This document shows, piece after piece, positions 38,853 through 51,884 of a stretch of 64,000 nt of DNA. Made by a program: the position numbers and the translations under genes. How positions within the stretch are numbered: position 1 is the stretch's first letter; each line of letters starts with the position of its first letter. The DNA comes from Himantopus leucocephalus (Eukaryota > Chordata > Aves > Charadriiformes > Recurvirostridae). The DNA is taken from assembly GCA_003993805.1 (NCBI GenBank), contig RSEF01000005.1, forward strand, positions 35,435,362 through 35,499,361, read 5' to 3'. The notes beneath the pieces are model-generated. The model had not been told where the DNA came from and ran no database searches. It saw only the letters and a list, made by a program, of their open reading frames with translations.

Positions 38853-40336
38853 CCACTTAAATAGGTTCCACAAAATCAGTTTTGACTTGAAAAACAGGAT
38901 CTAACAGGAGTTGGAAGAATGAAACTTAAGAGGGAGCACTGCAGTTTCCACTTTTGTTCTGCAGAAATACCAAAAGACGACAACCTAGATGTCCAAGTAA
39001 AATTGCTTTGAAATTTCATGTAGTGCATCATTCCACATACACTCTGTACATTTCTAACATACTCAGAGTAATGATTTTTCATCACCATGTTTTTACCTTC
39101 AAATACCAGTAGAACAGTTCTACTAACAGAAGAAAATTGTAACATGAATTATCATATTAGCGTATGCCTGAAAACATAATAATACTGCCATGCAAAGATG
39201 TGCCAGATACTTATCTCTATTCAATGCCAGTGTGCATTTTGCTTCAAGGTTACAGGGGAGAGAAACAAAATAACAAATTTGAGCCACAGAATTACCACAA
39301 AAGTAAATATAATTATTGTCATTGACAAGTTCCTATTAATTATTATTAACATGATCACACATAAATCTTTTCTGATGAAAAATTCATTCGCTGTACCTAA
39401 ACAACTGAAAATTACAATGTAATGATGTGGTAAATACTAACAAGTTTGCAATTTTTCTGAAGTTTTCTGTAGATTTCTGAAGTTTACAACGTGTTAGTTG
39501 GCCTCATTACCACTGCACAATCTGTACAGAACGACATGCAATACATAGATCAGTGAAATGTACCAGCAAGGTAAGTAACCTCCTCCCTAAAATTCCCTTC
39601 CTATCAATTTTATGTCTTTAGTAATACCTACTATATCAACTAATCTTAAGGTACGCTCCTTACAACACTGCAACATACTCTTTAACAGAGACTAGTACGG
39701 TAACCTGTCAACTGCAAGAAAAAAATCGGGTTTTATTAGTAAATGTTTCTCGTCTGCTTCTGTGGATGATCTCTAAAGATTAAATATTTCATGATCTAAA
39801 GATGAAACAGCACACTAAGAGCCCTGCCTGCTCATTAACTTAACGTATTCATGTACACTTGAAATCTTTCAAAGACTTTTTTCTTAAGAAACAGTATCAG
39901 GCAATACTGAAATTCAACTTTGTGGAAGAAGCTTTACAGCAAAACCGACAGAATGAGAAACAAACTTTTTTTTTTCCTCTATTAATTTTTTGTTATTTTT
40001 GTTATGTTTTAAAAATAATTTTTAAATAAATAAAATTAGGATTAAAACATGTCAATCAGGTTTCCAAAGCTGTCAGGTTAATAATCCTTGAGACAAAATA
40101 TAAAGTTAAAATGACTACACTCCTAACAGCAAGTTAGACAAGTATCACAATCAAATGGTTATTTCTCAAGAGCAAGATTTTCAGAACATTTATGTGATCT
40201 GTTACAGTGTCTTTTCAACAGATCAACTTCAAAACACAGGTAATTCTTTTTTTCCAAAACTCTTCATCAAAAAAGGGAGTTTGAAGTGACAGAAAATGAA
40301 ACTTGGTTCCTAGATGAAGCTTTCTTAATGCCTTTT

Positions 40337-40357
40337 TTCCCCCCCCCCCCCCCCCCN
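40337..40357. repeat. T run then poly-C ending in single N
   Basis: A T run is followed by about 18 C and then N at 40357. The true length is not resolved by the assembly. Confidence 0.85.
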
Positions 40358-40928
40358 GCTTCCTCCCCCTTTTGCAAACAACTCCTGTGGTTTCTGCGTA
40401 AAGCAATCCAGCTCTAAGAAAATGCTCTGGGGAGTCTTTACGCAGCAGTATTAATTGTCTCCTAAATGATGAGATGTGATGTGGATTGATCAATGCAGCT
40501 AATGCAAGTGTTCTCCAGGTCAGCAGACAACACACTGAAACAAAACCCAGATCAGGTTACCTCCCAGCCACCGGAGCCTCATAGGGAAAAGCACTTAACA
40601 GGGATGACTACTGTCAAAACATTTGAAAGGAAAACAGTCGAGGCTAAATCGGAATTTCATTAGACATGACAGTAAGTGACTAAAGGGTATTCTACAATCG
40701 GTGTTATTTTAGAAAGCGCAGTATAATAAAAAATATGCCTGATGTCATACTACGGACCAAACCCGCTACGTTTTAGTAAGTATAAAGCAGGATGCAGTAA
40801 ATGGAAATCACCGTTCCATGAAGAAAGACAATTGTGCAAAAGCACGTTTCGCGTAGAATAACATACAGTTTTAAAGCGCATCACAACAGTAGCACATTTT
40901 CTTCGAGGGTTACGTCCACAACAGCAAC

Positions 40929-40950
40929 AAAAAAAAAAAAAAAAAAAAAN
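40929..40950. repeat. Poly-A run ending in single N
   Basis: About 20 A follow ACAACAGCAAC and end at N (40950). It is a homopolymer gap of unresolved length. Confidence 0.85.
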
Positions 40951-42047
40951 AGAAATTGTATGCATGTACAGCTGGGAATTGCTTTAATCTTCTGAAGTGA
41001 TGTTGTCGTATTCCTTCACACAACTCTAATAGCTTCTCACTCAGATAACAGTGTACAATAATTTACCAGAGTCACACAAAAGAAAACCTGCCAGCTATAT
41101 GACCAACCTGTATAACAAAAATAAGCCTATGAATCACTAAAGTTGGTGAAATTTCTGTCACTTTAAAAGCTTTTAGGCTCCATTAGTGTCCAAAGTAAAC
41201 TGTCAGATTATTTATCATTTTCAGTTGTTTAACAGTTGCATCCACTCCTTTTTTCACATTTGTGCGCACAAAAGCTCAGCCATCTATATGCATACTTTTT
41301 GGCATATGATTTTCAAAAAATGTTTTTGAAATACAGGTCTCATTTTTAAAATAGCTGACTTAGAGAAAGCCAAATTGCCAAATATTCAGTGCCTTTGCTC
41401 CGTGTGTGGGGGGGCAAACACAGCCAATATAAAATTATTCTATTTTTTTAATTATTTACAATTCAAATTGCAGTTGGGGTCATGTATTGTACATTGTCTT
41501 TTACATATGAGGAGACAAAACATATACAAGAGAAGAGTAAATCTGCCACAGAAAATGACCAAATGTAGAGTAGGTGGTCATCATCGCTGTACATTCAAAA
41601 AAAACAGAAAAAATATTTTTATGTATGTTCAATAATACTAAAGTCCATGTCAGAAGTTTGCATGTGGTTGTAAAACAGGAAAACCACTATCTAAATACAT
41701 GCTGCTGATGATGTTGCTACAATCATTTCACGTTTACTTTTTCTAAGGAACCCAAGTAAATTCCTCAGTATTCGTATGTGCTCTACTTTTCAGCAAGCAG
41801 AATGTGGTTTCTTTCCTCTTATATCAGGATTAAAATTCAATTTGCACATGTATGTTTCAACTTTTTCTTATCAAATAAAAGAGGCAGAATGTAATTCGAC
41901 AAAAAAGCCTGCCTGTACTACTCACCAAAAATAGATTGTTAAAACTAACAGAGAAAAAAGAAAACTTAATCAGTTTTCTATTTTGTTTTGTTTAAGCTTT
42001 TAGCGGAAAAAATTTTTGGGCCTAGCTTTTTAATATGAAAACAGATA

Positions 42048-42213
42048 TGGCACGGGAAGTGGTGGAGTCACCATTGCCGGAGGTACTTAAAAGATGCGTA
42101 GATATGATGCTTAGGGACATGGTTTAGTGGTGGACTTGGTAGTGCCAGGTTAACAGTTGGGCTTAATGATCTTAAAGGTCCTTTCCAACCTAAATGTTTC
42201 TGTGATTCGATGA
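42048..42213 (+). repeat. CR1 LINE 3' end fragment
   Basis: The stretch begins GGGAAGTGGTGGAGTCACC. It continues through GGACATGGTTTAGTGGTGGA and AATGATCTTAAAGGTCC, and ends CTTTCCAACCTAAATG with TGTGATTCGATGA. This is the standard last 170 bases of an avian CR1, with a mutated terminal octamer. Confidence 0.88.
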
Positions 42214-44400
42214 CATAAAATACTCTTTTTCTCTGCAGTTCCATGGGACAGAGAAAGTTGAAACCATTAGCAACCATCAGGCAATTTAAAAGCAAGTAAA
42301 TAAAAACCTGTTTTGAAATCTAATAAGTTAGTTAGGCCTAAAAGCTAAACAGCTTGCAATAACTTTATTTTAATCATTCATTTTTTCCTTCCACCTCCTT
42401 TAACCACCTAAAACTTTACTTCTGGCAAATATCCTTGGCAACCGCATAGCACTAATTTTATCAAGAACATTTTAAATGCAGTAGTGAAACTTCAAAACAA
42501 CAAACCACAAGCTTTTTCTCTGAGAAGGTTGTTATTTACTTATTAGACAACCGATACAGCTTTTAAAACAGCCATTAGAATAAATGCTAGAAGATGCAAC
42601 AGGATAAAGGATGCTGATGCTTTCAAAGTTTTTATTTTTTATATTTGACAGGCATACATCTATATATGGTTACCATTAAAATTTTCATTGTTTGCTTAAA
42701 AGCTCTGGTCCAATGTGTAAGAGTTCTGCTGTAGTCACAGAAACACTCGTTAAATGTGCTTCTGTATGTTATGAACCTTAGTTGAAATGTTTTGGGGAAC
42801 ACACTGTACCTTTCAGAAAGGATTGTCTGGCATTTATATGACTGTATATACTTTTCATTAGGCTTTTATATCAATCTTAAAAGCATTTGAAAACCTGAAA
42901 AGTACAATGCATTAGCAGCCCAGGGTAATCCCAATACATCCACTAATTAAATCTCCTTATATTTTTCCAGTGTACCATGCCAATTTCTTTGACGCTGAAA
43001 GGGAAAACCTGACAGAGGAGCCAAAGCTAAAACCATAACTAAATGAAAGGCTGCACTACAGTCTCTCATCAGCTGATTTGCATTAAGCATTTATTTGACA
43101 ACTCACATAGCAGTCTAACCCTAACGTCCCATACGTTTATTTTTGAGACCTGCGATCAAACGTCCCGTAGCATGGGATTCTATATTACACTGCCAGTCAC
43201 CGCTTCAGCCTAAAACCGATCTTGCAAAAGCTCTTGGTAAAACAGGACTGCACTTTAAAACCATTCCAGAGCAATGTAAACATTTTCAGTAACACACTTA
43301 ACATGAAAATCAGATAAAGTTTTCCTTGTATATAACGATTCCTCTCTATACTTGCATAAAACCTCAGCAAACGAAAGTCAGACAATAATGTTTTATTCAA
43401 ATGCAGTAGCATTATTTCACAACACCTTAAACAGGTGTAAAAAACTTTTGTCATATAAATGACAAAATGTACACAACCTTAAATGCAACACATAAGAACA
43501 TTCCACATACGTGCAAAGTGTCACAGAAATCTCAACAAGACAATTTTCTACTTCAGTCCTTATCTCCCTCCTGTCCTTTTACCTCTGTTTCTTGAGAGAG
43601 AATTAATCGATCTTAATACAGAGCCTGTTCCCATATTTATCACGGACAGAAAGATGTCCCTCTCCCAAAGCAAAGCCTGATGATCTGATAGACTTCCCAA
43701 ACTGCAAGGGGAAACAAGGGCTGGTAACAACTGCAGAGCATTGATGTTCTGCATTTGTTTTCATCCAGACAAAATAATTTTGGAACTGTTTGCACAGAAC
43801 GCTTACACAAATGGGGAGTAAAACTTCACCATCCCAGACCAAAAATTAAAATAGCAATTTTAATAGCAATTAATATGGCTGAATAAAAGAAAAAAAATCT
43901 AACTGAAGTGAATCTACTAAATTGAAAGGAAATAAGTATCACCCTGTAAGAAAGTTCTGGGTATCTCTGTTACAAAACCAGGGCATCCTTAACCTTGATT
44001 TTAGATTTCAAGATTACTGAGTGGATGCATTTAGCTTAACTAAAGCTCCATTCTTCTTTCAGAGAGAAATAAACTGTTCCCTTTAAAGTTTCATCTGCAA
44101 TTACTCCTCCTGAAATTCTAACTATTATTGTTTTCTGCAGCTACATTATACTTCACATGAGTCAAGCATCTATTAAAAGCAGAGAGTTAGAATAAGTGGT
44201 CTATTGCTTGAAACACGTTAACAGATGTGATGATTACCAAGCACATGCACCTGTGCATGTGACTTGCTGAAATCTGCAAAAATATATGTTAGACCTTGGG
44301 ATGCTCTAACATCCAGTCCTCTAATATTTTCTCATAAGCCTTATTAGCCTTAGCAGAAGAAACTGACTGCTGAACTCATATCCATAACATGTCTTTTAGG

Positions 44401-44456
44401 TGTGGCATATGGAGAGCTATGCACATATATGTGCATATACCTATCTATATGCCACA
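44401..44456. repeat. Nested inverted repeat (hairpin candidate)
   Basis: An outer 10-bp arm TGTGGCATAT (44401-44410) pairs with ATATGCCACA (44447-44456). Between them lies a perfect 20-bp palindrome (44418-44437, half-site TATGCACATA). The transcript could fold as one interrupted hairpin with about 20 paired positions. Confidence 0.75.
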
Positions 44457-45855
44457 TATATACCAATTTGTTTTACTTTTACTGAATATGTGACCACTTC
44501 ACTAGAATTCAGACATTGAAATGAATCAAGTTGAAAAACTCCGTAAAATGTGTGACCTGTATGAGTTCTCAGTTATATGAAAACTTCAAGTTTACAGTCC
44601 ATTGTGCTCTGGTCACAAGAGTGAATTACATGAATCCAGGTTTAACACAGTTATGAGTCTGAAGAAACGGCTTATTCTCATGTGAGACAGAAACCTAGGA
44701 AATTAAAAAGATTTAAATAAAAGGAAAAAAAAAACCCCAAACCTCTTAATTATTAAAGGCTTAGAAGGGATGATGAGTCATCTTACAAAGCAAACAATCC
44801 CTTGAATATAAACCATTTTGTTGGATATCAGCTAAGGATTTGATGATGATTTCCAAAAAATTAAATTACATAAAGAGAGATGAGGAATTACTGATTATTA
44901 TTATACCGTTACGTGTCAGACAGGAAATAAGGATTACAACTACTTTTCTTTGTTTAAGAGTTAATCATAAAAAACCTGTAGATTCCACTGCAAAAGCTGG
45001 TAAATTTCCCCAAACCCAAAGGCAAAGGCCAGTGATTTTGTCTTGCTATGGTTTTATGAAGGACTGTTATTCAGATGAGAAAACACTCAGAGAGAAAAAG
45101 TGTGTGCAAATCAATGACAAAGGGCTGCAATGAAAATAAGCACAGCCTAATTATGCTTTGGGAAAGCATGTTTCTGGAAAATAAAAGCTCTAGAACTAAG
45201 AAAGACCTCAAACCTTGGACAGAAGCACAATGTTTTTATTCAATTTGTTTGGGGAAATGGTTGTGTTACTATATTATTTGTAAATTGATCTATAACAAAT
45301 AAACTTTGCTAAATAGGCTAAACTAACTGTCATCTTCAGTTTCCTTAAGTTGGAAAGTGAACACATTTCCTATAGGTGTCTGTCCTCAAGAACAAAATAA
45401 TGAAAAAACCCAACGGGAACACAAAATATAGATTTTAAACACAATACAAAATATTTAAATGTATTCATTACTATTTAAATGTTTCATTTCTTAAAAAAAA
45501 ATCAGATGAGTTAGTGGCCCCCAAATTATGTGATGTTCTCTGCTAACAGAGAAATCTGCTTCAGTTTTTCTCTTCATTTTTTCGTTCTTAACAGTGTTAA
45601 CAGGCTTGATGGACAGCCACATGCTTCTGACTCATAGAAACACTTTTTCAAAAGGAAACGGGCTTGCCACTATGGTGCTTATAAATCTTTTCTAATAATA
45701 TAATATAATGATTTGCTTATTCATATATTTTTAAGATTACCAAGGTGCCTGGAATGTTGCACAGTTACTATTTTTCCCCTATCAGTGAACGGTATACATC
45801 TAAAAATAAACAAACATGTTAATAAAAATCCAATACCTAAGTTTGATGAAAATGT

Positions 45856-46099
45856 GAAGGTGTCTAATGAGCAAAAGTTCTCAAAATCATGAAAAAACAA
45901 GCACACACAATACTACCACAACACCAAATCTGTTGGAGAAAAAATGAACTGATCTTATTTTTGGAAGAGGACAACANGAAGGTGTCTAATGAGCAAAAGT
46001 TCTCAAAATCATGAAAAAAACAAGCACACACAATACTACCGCAACACCAAATCTCTTGGAGAAAAAATGAACTGATCTTATTTTTGGAAGAGGACAACA
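45856..46099. repeat. Direct duplication of about 121 bp around a single N
   Basis: Copies at 45856-45976 and 45978-46099 start with GAAGGTGTCTAATGAGC. They differ by one base in an A run and two substitutions (ACCACAAC/ACCGCAAC, CTGTTGG/CTCTTGG). The N is at 45977. Confidence 0.9.
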
Positions 46100-46213
46100 G
46101 AATAGAAAGAAAAAAATTACCTGTGTTTTTCAAGATATCTGGAATGAATTTTCATNAGAATAGAAAGAAAAAAATTACCTGTGTTTTTCAAGATATCTGG
46201 AATGAATTTTCAT
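46099..46213. repeat. Direct duplication of 57 bp around a single N
   Basis: Copies at 46099-46155 and 46157-46213 start AGAATAGAAAG and end TGAATTTTCAT. They appear identical, with N at 46156. This junction directly continues the previous duplicated block, so a tiny contig seems to have been placed between two larger ones with both overlaps retained. Confidence 0.9.
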
Positions 46214-46971
46214 ATCAACAAAAGCACTTAAGAATATTTTTCATGCTAAGTAACGTTCAGTTGGCAATTACAGCTTTTATACTATGCTATTGTAATATGA
46301 ACCTTTGCTAATAGTGCCTCCTACACATATAATTACCAAAGGAAAAAACCCACCCATTTAAACAGTAAAATATACTTTGAGAAATTCTACGAACTGATAT
46401 ATTTTATAATTTAGAGTGATAACAGTTCATATCACCAAGGGAGCTTTTCTCCTCAAAAGTATTTCTCAAGTTCCATAGTTTAAAAGCCTGTGAAAAGCTT
46501 TGGAAAATCCTCCTGGATAAGGCCAGTTGCTCAAGAAATCAAATCGCCTAATACATTCATTACTATGTATCTGTTTGGAGGAAGCAAATACCAAATTTCA
46601 GGTAAATGAGCTACACTCGAGGTTTAGATTAGAGATTTTATTAAAATACTTGTAATTATATGATTATTTTTTATATACTTGCAAATAAACATTGATAGTG
46701 ATCATGGAAATATTTTGTTAAGAGTATGCGTGTTACCGTCGAATGCTTTTTAATTTAAATCATGATCCTGCAAGAAATTACCTTTACCTATAGTGCTCCA
46801 GATAAAATGTAGAGAAAGACACTATAGCAACTGTATCATAAGAATTATTCTATACTCCAGTCCCGAAACATAAGTAAATAGTCAAGGATGCATACACCTT
46901 ACATTTTCAGACTAGGAAGAATGCTGTCATATCTAACACAGGGTGAGTTCCCATTTTGATGCAGTCATTAT

Positions 46972-47027
46972 TACACACACACAGAACGGGAACATACAAA
47001 CACACGCGTGCAAACACAAACACACCT
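46972..47027. repeat. CA-rich interrupted microsatellite
   Basis: ACACACACACAG is followed by interrupted ACAAACACACGCG and CAAACACAAACACACC units. Confidence 0.75.
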
Positions 47028-47930
47028 TTTTGTATCTTGCTCCATCTGTTTTTCCTCTCTACTAAATGCTAGTCCAAATCCATGCTCTGCCCATAGTAGA
47101 TTTTAGCTGATGTGTGTTTAATTAAATCCATTGCTTTCAGCAGTTGACTTCTAGTCCGGGGTTTATATAGAAAACAGGTAGGAAGAGTTTGTGACTATTG
47201 CCTGACATTCAGTATGCTACAGTTATTTTTGTTTGTCTTCCTAGCTCCTTCCTGAATTCCCTTTTAGAGCACGTCCTGTTGTTTTTTCTCCGAATGGCAT
47301 TTATATCCCTGTAAATTTATCTTTCTAAAGTGTATGCATTGAGTCCAAGGTAGCCTTTTAAGAAAGACAGGGATGTCCATGAACAATGCACTGCATCTAC
47401 CTTAGGATGGAATCAATCCACAAAGATACGAATCTCTCACCCTTAACTATACACAGCAAGCTTTAAGTATTAGCTTAGATTAGACACTAGATTCCTCGAA
47501 GGGTCCCTATATACACACACATAACACGATACTGTTTTCCAGAGACAGCGACAACATAAATGTTGAATTACTCTTAATACTAAAGCTCAAATAACTACTA
47601 TTAATGCTATGTAACAACATTAAAAGCATTGCCTCAGTATAGGAATAAGGCAGCACGTAAAATTGTTTTCATGCAGTAATAGGTAAACTGAATTGTCAAT
47701 AAAAAGAGGTATTCCCCTCCAAAAGCAAAAGCCAGAATCATCTCCACCCACAAGCAGATTTATATAAATCCACAAATATTTTGTCATGCAATAAAAAGGA
47801 GTAGAAAAAGTTATGTAGGCAGAACTGTTTCTAAATAGAACTTTTTCACAGCTTTTTGCACTGAACGAGAGCTGCTCTTTCTCTGTTTATACACCCATCA
47901 CACAGCTACATATTCACATTGAGCCAGCAA

Positions 47931-48030
47931 NNNNNNNNNNNNNNNNNNNNNNNNNNNNNNNNNNNNNNNNNNNNNNNNNNNNNNNNNNNNNNNNNNNNNN
48001 NNNNNNNNNNNNNNNNNNNNNNNNNNNNNN
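47931..48030. other. Assembly gap, 100 N, abutting a CR1 element
   Basis: A run of exactly 100 Ns directly adjoins the 3' side (minus orientation) of the CR1 reverse-transcriptase segment. The missing CR1 3' part is probably hidden in the gap, and the repeat is a likely reason for the assembly break. Confidence 0.98.
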
Positions 48031-48783
48031 GATCATCTTCGTGGCCTCCTCTGGACCGGCTCCAACAGGTCCATGTCTTTCTTATCTTGGCATACTGTGT
48101 CCAGAGCTGGACACAGTACTGCAGGTGGGGTCTCATGAGAGCCAAGGAGAGGCGGACAATCACCTCCCTCAGCCTGCTGGCCACACTTCTTTTGATGCAG
48201 CCCAGGATCCAATTGGCTTTCTGGGCTGCAAGCACACAATGCCGGCTCATGTTGAGCTTCTCATCAACCAATATCCCCTCCTCAGGGTTGCTCACAATCC
48301 ATTCTCCAACCAGCCCGTATTTGTTCTTGGGATTGCCCTGACCCACATGCAGAACCTTGCACTTGGCCTTGTTGAACTTCATGAGGTTGGAATGGGCCCA
48401 CCTCTCTAGCCTGTCCAGGTCCCTCTGGATGGCTCTGAGGGTGCACTCAATCCCACTGTTCATGTCACCGACAAAGACATTAAACAGCGCAGGTCCCAAT
48501 ACCAACTCCTGAGGAACACCGTTTGTCACTGGTCTCCAGCCAGACATCGAGCTGTTGACTGCAAGTCTTTTAGTGCAACCATCCAGCCAACTCCTTATCC
48601 ACCGAGTGGTCCACCCGTCAAATCCATGTGTCTCTGCTTTAGAGTAAAGGATGCCATGAGGGACAGTATCAAATGCTTTGCACAAGTCCAGGTAGATTAT
48701 GTCAGTTGCTCCTCCCTTATCCACCAATACTATAACCCTGTCATAGAAGGACACCAAATTTATCAGACATGATTTGCCCTTAC
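48031..48783 (-). pseudogene. CR1 LINE reverse transcriptase fragment, catalytic block deleted
   Basis: A minus-strand frame running from about 48757 to the gap encodes CR1 ORF2 reverse-transcriptase sequence. Recognisable blocks are DIIYLDLCKAFDTVPH (palm motif A), WIRSWLDG, a GVPQ...VLGP block, and LMKFNKAKCKVLHVGQGNP. The frame passes directly from GDMNSGIECTL to RAIQRDLDRLERW. The usual intervening segment with the FADD active-site aspartates is absent, so this copy cannot encode an active polymerase. The GVPQGS motif is also altered (GVPQEL). The 5' end is truncated near 48783 and the 3' end disappears into the 100-N gap. The antisense open frames over the same bases are shadows. Confidence 0.92.
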
Positions 48784-49689
48784 TGTATTGACTGTATTGT
48801 ATTGATTATGGTTACACCTTGCCACTAATTCTATTTAAATACTACTCATTTTTAGAACCAGAACCTCTATTTAGAAGAGAAACCACCATGCCATGTGCTG
48901 TAAAAACATAAGAAGTGGTCTGCTTCCTCTATAGAATACCCAAAACACAAACATTTGTAAATAAGAAAAAGTAAAAGCATTAAAGTTTTTTGCATGTGGG
49001 TACCACTGAGAATTACATGCACACAGAAAGAACAAGATCCAAACAAACCCACAAACTCATACTTGGATGAAGGATTAGAAATATCTGTAATAGCAGCAAC
49101 TTTGAGATTAAGTAGTGGTGCTGGCATTAAAATAAGTACATTTTTTTTAGGCCTATTTATTCTATGCTTACACACACTAAAAAAACTGCAAACTGTCCAG
49201 CCACAGCAATTATGAACATGACTCAGAGTTCACTCAAGTTTTTACATCCAGGACAACAGTTTCATCCTAGTTCACCAGTACAGCCTAATATGGCAAAAAA
49301 CAAGTACCAACTTTTCAAAGATCTAAGAACTTGTCTGAACTGACAAGAAATAATAGAGCAAGAAATTCAAGGCACATCATCAAGTGTTTGTCTACACTGA
49401 CTGGACAGGATATACAGGTTTTATTAAAACTGACAAGTTTCTGAATTTTCTTGTATTCTCTTTCATTTTACATTTAGAATTTTCCACTGGTTTCCTTCCA
49501 GTAAGCTGTGATGCAACTTCCTTCACAGACATGTATCTTGGGTAAACATCTGATTCTGTAATTTTTAAAGTATTAGAAGCAACAGACTTTAGATTTATGA
49601 ATTAAGAAAAATATTTCAACATGCCCTATTTTTGGTTTAACCAATGGTCTTTGTACTTCAGATGAATTATACTGACTAATGGAAAGGTC

Positions 49690-50115
49690 TGGAGTAGATT
49701 GACAGAAGTGATTATCCCTCTTTATTTGGCAGCTGTTAGACTGCTTTTAGAGTACTGGGTCCAGGTTTGGGTCCTCCAGTATGACTAAGATGTTGATAAA
49801 CTGAAGGAGGTTCAGTGGAGTGCCACCAAGACAGCCAAGGGTATGAAGCACCTGCCCTTACAAGGGGAAGCTGAGGGAATTGGCCTCTTTCATCAGCCTG
49901 GAGAGCAGGCAGCTTTCAGGAGCACTCCAAAGCAGCTCCTTAATACCTGTACGGTCATCAAGAAGACGGACTTATACTCTTTCCAGTGGTGCATGGTGGG
50001 AAGACAACAGACCATGGACACCCATTGAAACAAGAGGTTCAAATTAGACATAAGGAAAAACCTTTTCACGGTGAGGACTGTCTTGCAGCAGAACAGGTTG
50101 CAGAGAAGCTGTGCA
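49690..50115 (+). repeat. Diverged CR1 LINE, ORF2 end and start of 3' UTR
   Basis: Several blocks line up with a CR1 backbone. They are CTTTTAGAGTACTGGGTCCA followed by TTTGGGTCCTCCAGTATGA, GAAGCACCTGCCCTTACAAG, TTTCATCAGCCTGGAGAG, and AAATTAGACATAAGGAAAAA followed by CCTTTTCACGGTGAGGACTG. Many substitutions and short indels mark it as older than the copies at 32 and 42 kb. Coordinates are approximate. Confidence 0.75.
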
Positions 50116-50414
50116 GTAAGATAAAGCTATCAGCAATCTGGTCTGCCTGCAGCAGTCTTTCTTGCTGTATTTTGATACCACCTCTCCCTCATCTACAGTG
50201 CAAAATTTTTTCTCATAGTATGTGGATACAAATGTGATCTGTGAAAGTCACACTGATTATTATTAGGAAGTCAGGCTATTAGTCTTCCTTTTTTAGCTGT
50301 GCAAATCTAGTGTTGAAAATTATCCAGGAATAATATTCAATGTTTTGACATCTCCCAGTCCTTTTAGATGAGCACTATAAAGAAGAATACATGTATCAAT
50401 AGAAAGGCATTTAA

Positions 50415-50640
50415 TTAGATGACAAAGATAAAACTCAGTGTAAACAAGTGCAAGGTAATCCATGGGATCTGAACTACTTTTAGGGCAAATACAGATTATA
50501 AATAAACCTGGAAATAAACCTGGTTGTCAGTGTCAATGAAATATTTCCTCAATGTGGAAATCCAGTTTAAAGAAGTGTTGGTACGGCAGGTGCCTGTTAG
50601 GAAAAGTAGAATATTCTAAACTATGTGCTATTGCCTAAAT
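50415..50640 (+). repeat. Probable very old CR1/L3-like fragment
   Basis: AAACTCAGTGTAAACAAGTG followed by CAAGGTAATCCATG resembles the segment of CR1/L3-like ORF2 that encodes K-x-NxxKCKVxH. TGGTTGTCAGTGTCAATGAA and CCTCAATGTGGAAATCCAG then fit the following block. The match is by eye and strongly diverged. The boundaries are uncertain. Confidence 0.45.
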
Positions 50641-51884
50641 ACTATGTTTTATTTTGACAACTCCATCATATGTAGACAATATTACAAAAAGTAAAGATCA
50701 AAAACTTAATACTAAAAAAGAGTCTAGATACATAGTTTCAAAACTATGTATACAGTACAGATAAAGATACAGTAACATAAAGAGCTATAAAAATGATTAG
50801 GACTACAAGCCAAACAAGTTTTGTAATTGACGTATCTTAATAAATAAATTGCACAACATTAAAAAGGAAAAAAATAAAAAAATCAGCATCATTTTACATA
50901 TAAACAGTAAAATAACAATAATTGTCTTGCAGGACATAAAAAAGGATAGGTATTTTAAAAGGTCATTATACTAGCTATACTGGATATTATAAAAAGAAAA
51001 TTTACCCTTACACAAAAGTGTATGAAATAGAAAACTTCTATTTTACAAGTTTTATGATATAATCTAGGACCATTTCTGTACTTTCCATCAGTATTAAGAT
51101 AGATTAAAAAGGTTAACTTTTCTAAGTTTACTTTGATGTTATACAGTATTACGTTTTCTATATTGCCTCTTAGGTAGTTTTTGTAGAATTTATAATCAGT
51201 AGAATTACCAGGAAAGATGAGATCATAAAAAGAAACACACTACCTATAGGAATGATTCCAGGAAAGACTGCAAGATTACTGTGTAGACACCAAGAGGAAA
51301 ATTTGTTAGATTTTTTAGATTTGAACAGCATCTACACTGTAGTGGTAACAAGGTAATAATCATGTAAGATATACTAAAACATGAACTCTTTCTGACTATG
51401 GACTTTTACACTATGTAGTAGTAACACACTGGTCAGATTAGAAGACAACAAAGTTGTGCCACAGTGTAAATGATATGAAGAATATAGAATAAGGTTCTAA
51501 ATACATATGCTAAATTATTTTCTAATAAGCTACTAAATTAAAATTTGAAGATTCAGTGATGAAATGGCAGATTAAAGAAAATACTCTGAACAAGTTACAT
51601 GAAGGAGACTGTGAAAGGTTATGTTCTAATTATAAGAGCACAGAGAGCCTTTGCTGCCTCCTTTCCAAATGGTTTTCAATAATGTCTTTTCCAAAAGCTT
51701 ATTAGGAAACAAAACTGCTACAGAATAAGAAGTGTCCTTACATGGAAAAATTAATTAATTAAAAGGAAGGAGGGAAAGACTAAACTATCCATTCACACAG
51801 AGAGATCACTTAAAGTATTATATTGGGACACGCAGTGAGGGGTCTGGAAAATGGGAGCAGACAGCAGTGCTGAGGATTCTGTTA

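Noticed and set aside
45864..46133. Open frame with an apparent internal protein repeat (two copies of a Phe/Ser/Cys-rich block)
   Set aside because: The repeat comes from the probable assembly duplication around N 45977, not from a repeated protein domain.
47919..48409. Plus-strand open frames of 120-140 codons across the CR1 segment
   Set aside because: They are antisense of the CR1 reverse transcriptase and one of them runs through the N gap.
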